Shown in pieces: positions 7,272-7,285 of a DNA stretch of 7,285 nucleotides. This DNA comes from Candidatus Odinarchaeota archaeon (GTDB lineage: Archaea > Asgardarchaeota > Baldrarchaeia > Baldrarchaeales > DXJG01): the NCBI GenBank assembly GCA_021158895.1, contig JAGGSW010000067.1, forward strand, positions 1 to 7,285. Direction: 5' to 3'. Position 1 is the stretch's first letter. Every line of letters begins with the position of its first letter. The notes beneath the pieces are model-generated. The model had not been told where the DNA came from and did not search any database. It saw only the letters and a list, made by a program, of their open reading frames with translations. The position numbers were made by a program, and so were the translations under genes.

Positions 7272-7285
7272 ATCACTATATTATC

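Noticed and set aside
7272..7285. AT-rich GATAATATAG on the minus strand, a possible TATA box for the operon
   Set aside because: It is too close to the TTG start to fit a transcript carrying the GGAGGT site: a start about 25 bases downstream would fall at the start codon. The window ends before the true promoter region can be seen.
1..7285. tRNA or rRNA genes, CRISPR arrays, insertion sequences, attachment sites
   Set aside because: No cloverleaf-like segment, regular direct-repeat array, transposase motif or terminal inverted repeats were seen. The protein-coding genes account for nearly every base.

Overview
The window is AT-rich and carries one tightly packed minus-strand operon of four complete genes plus the first 36 codons of a fifth. 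No gene is supported on the plus strand. Read 5'->3' on the minus strand, the order is: (1) a 1177-residue secreted, membrane-anchored protein with a transglutaminase-like domain, six Ig-like domains and a C-terminal DUF4129-like domain (7259-3726); (2) a 443-residue DUF4350-type membrane protein (3739-2408); (3) a MoxR-family AAA+ ATPase (2427-1468); (4) a DUF58/von Willebrand A membrane protein (1443-121); (5) the start of a small, probably membrane-anchored protein that runs off the left edge (108-1). Genes 1/2 overlap by 14 bases, 2/3 overlap by 20 bases, and the other gaps are 24 and 12 bases, so the set is almost certainly co-transcribed and partly translationally coupled.

The sequence suggests an archaeon, possibly thermophilic. 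The evidence is strong GGAGGT/GAGGTGG/GGTGA ribosome-binding sites, three TTG starts, frequent ATA and AGA codons, and a cell-surface protein packed with N-glycosylation sequons. The lineage (for example a Thermoproteota/Bathyarchaeia-type group) is a guess and cannot be settled from this window.

MoxR ATPase + DUF58 vWA + DUF4350 + transglutaminase/DUF4129 is a recurring gene neighbourhood in bacteria and archaea, so the system as a whole is not new. The likely layout is a cytoplasmic AAA+ ATPase working with the MIDAS-bearing vWA domain of the DUF58 protein. Two membrane proteins would couple this to large extracytoplasmic domains. The physiological substrate is unknown.

Points that stand out in this copy: the transglutaminase nucleophile position is serine (Ser332) rather than cysteine while the His and Asp positions are kept; the ectodomain has about 40 sequons, which stop abruptly at the membrane segment; the DUF4350 protein carries a perfect DxDxDxxxDxxE calcium-type loop; and the cytoplasmic tails of the two large membrane proteins look related to each other.
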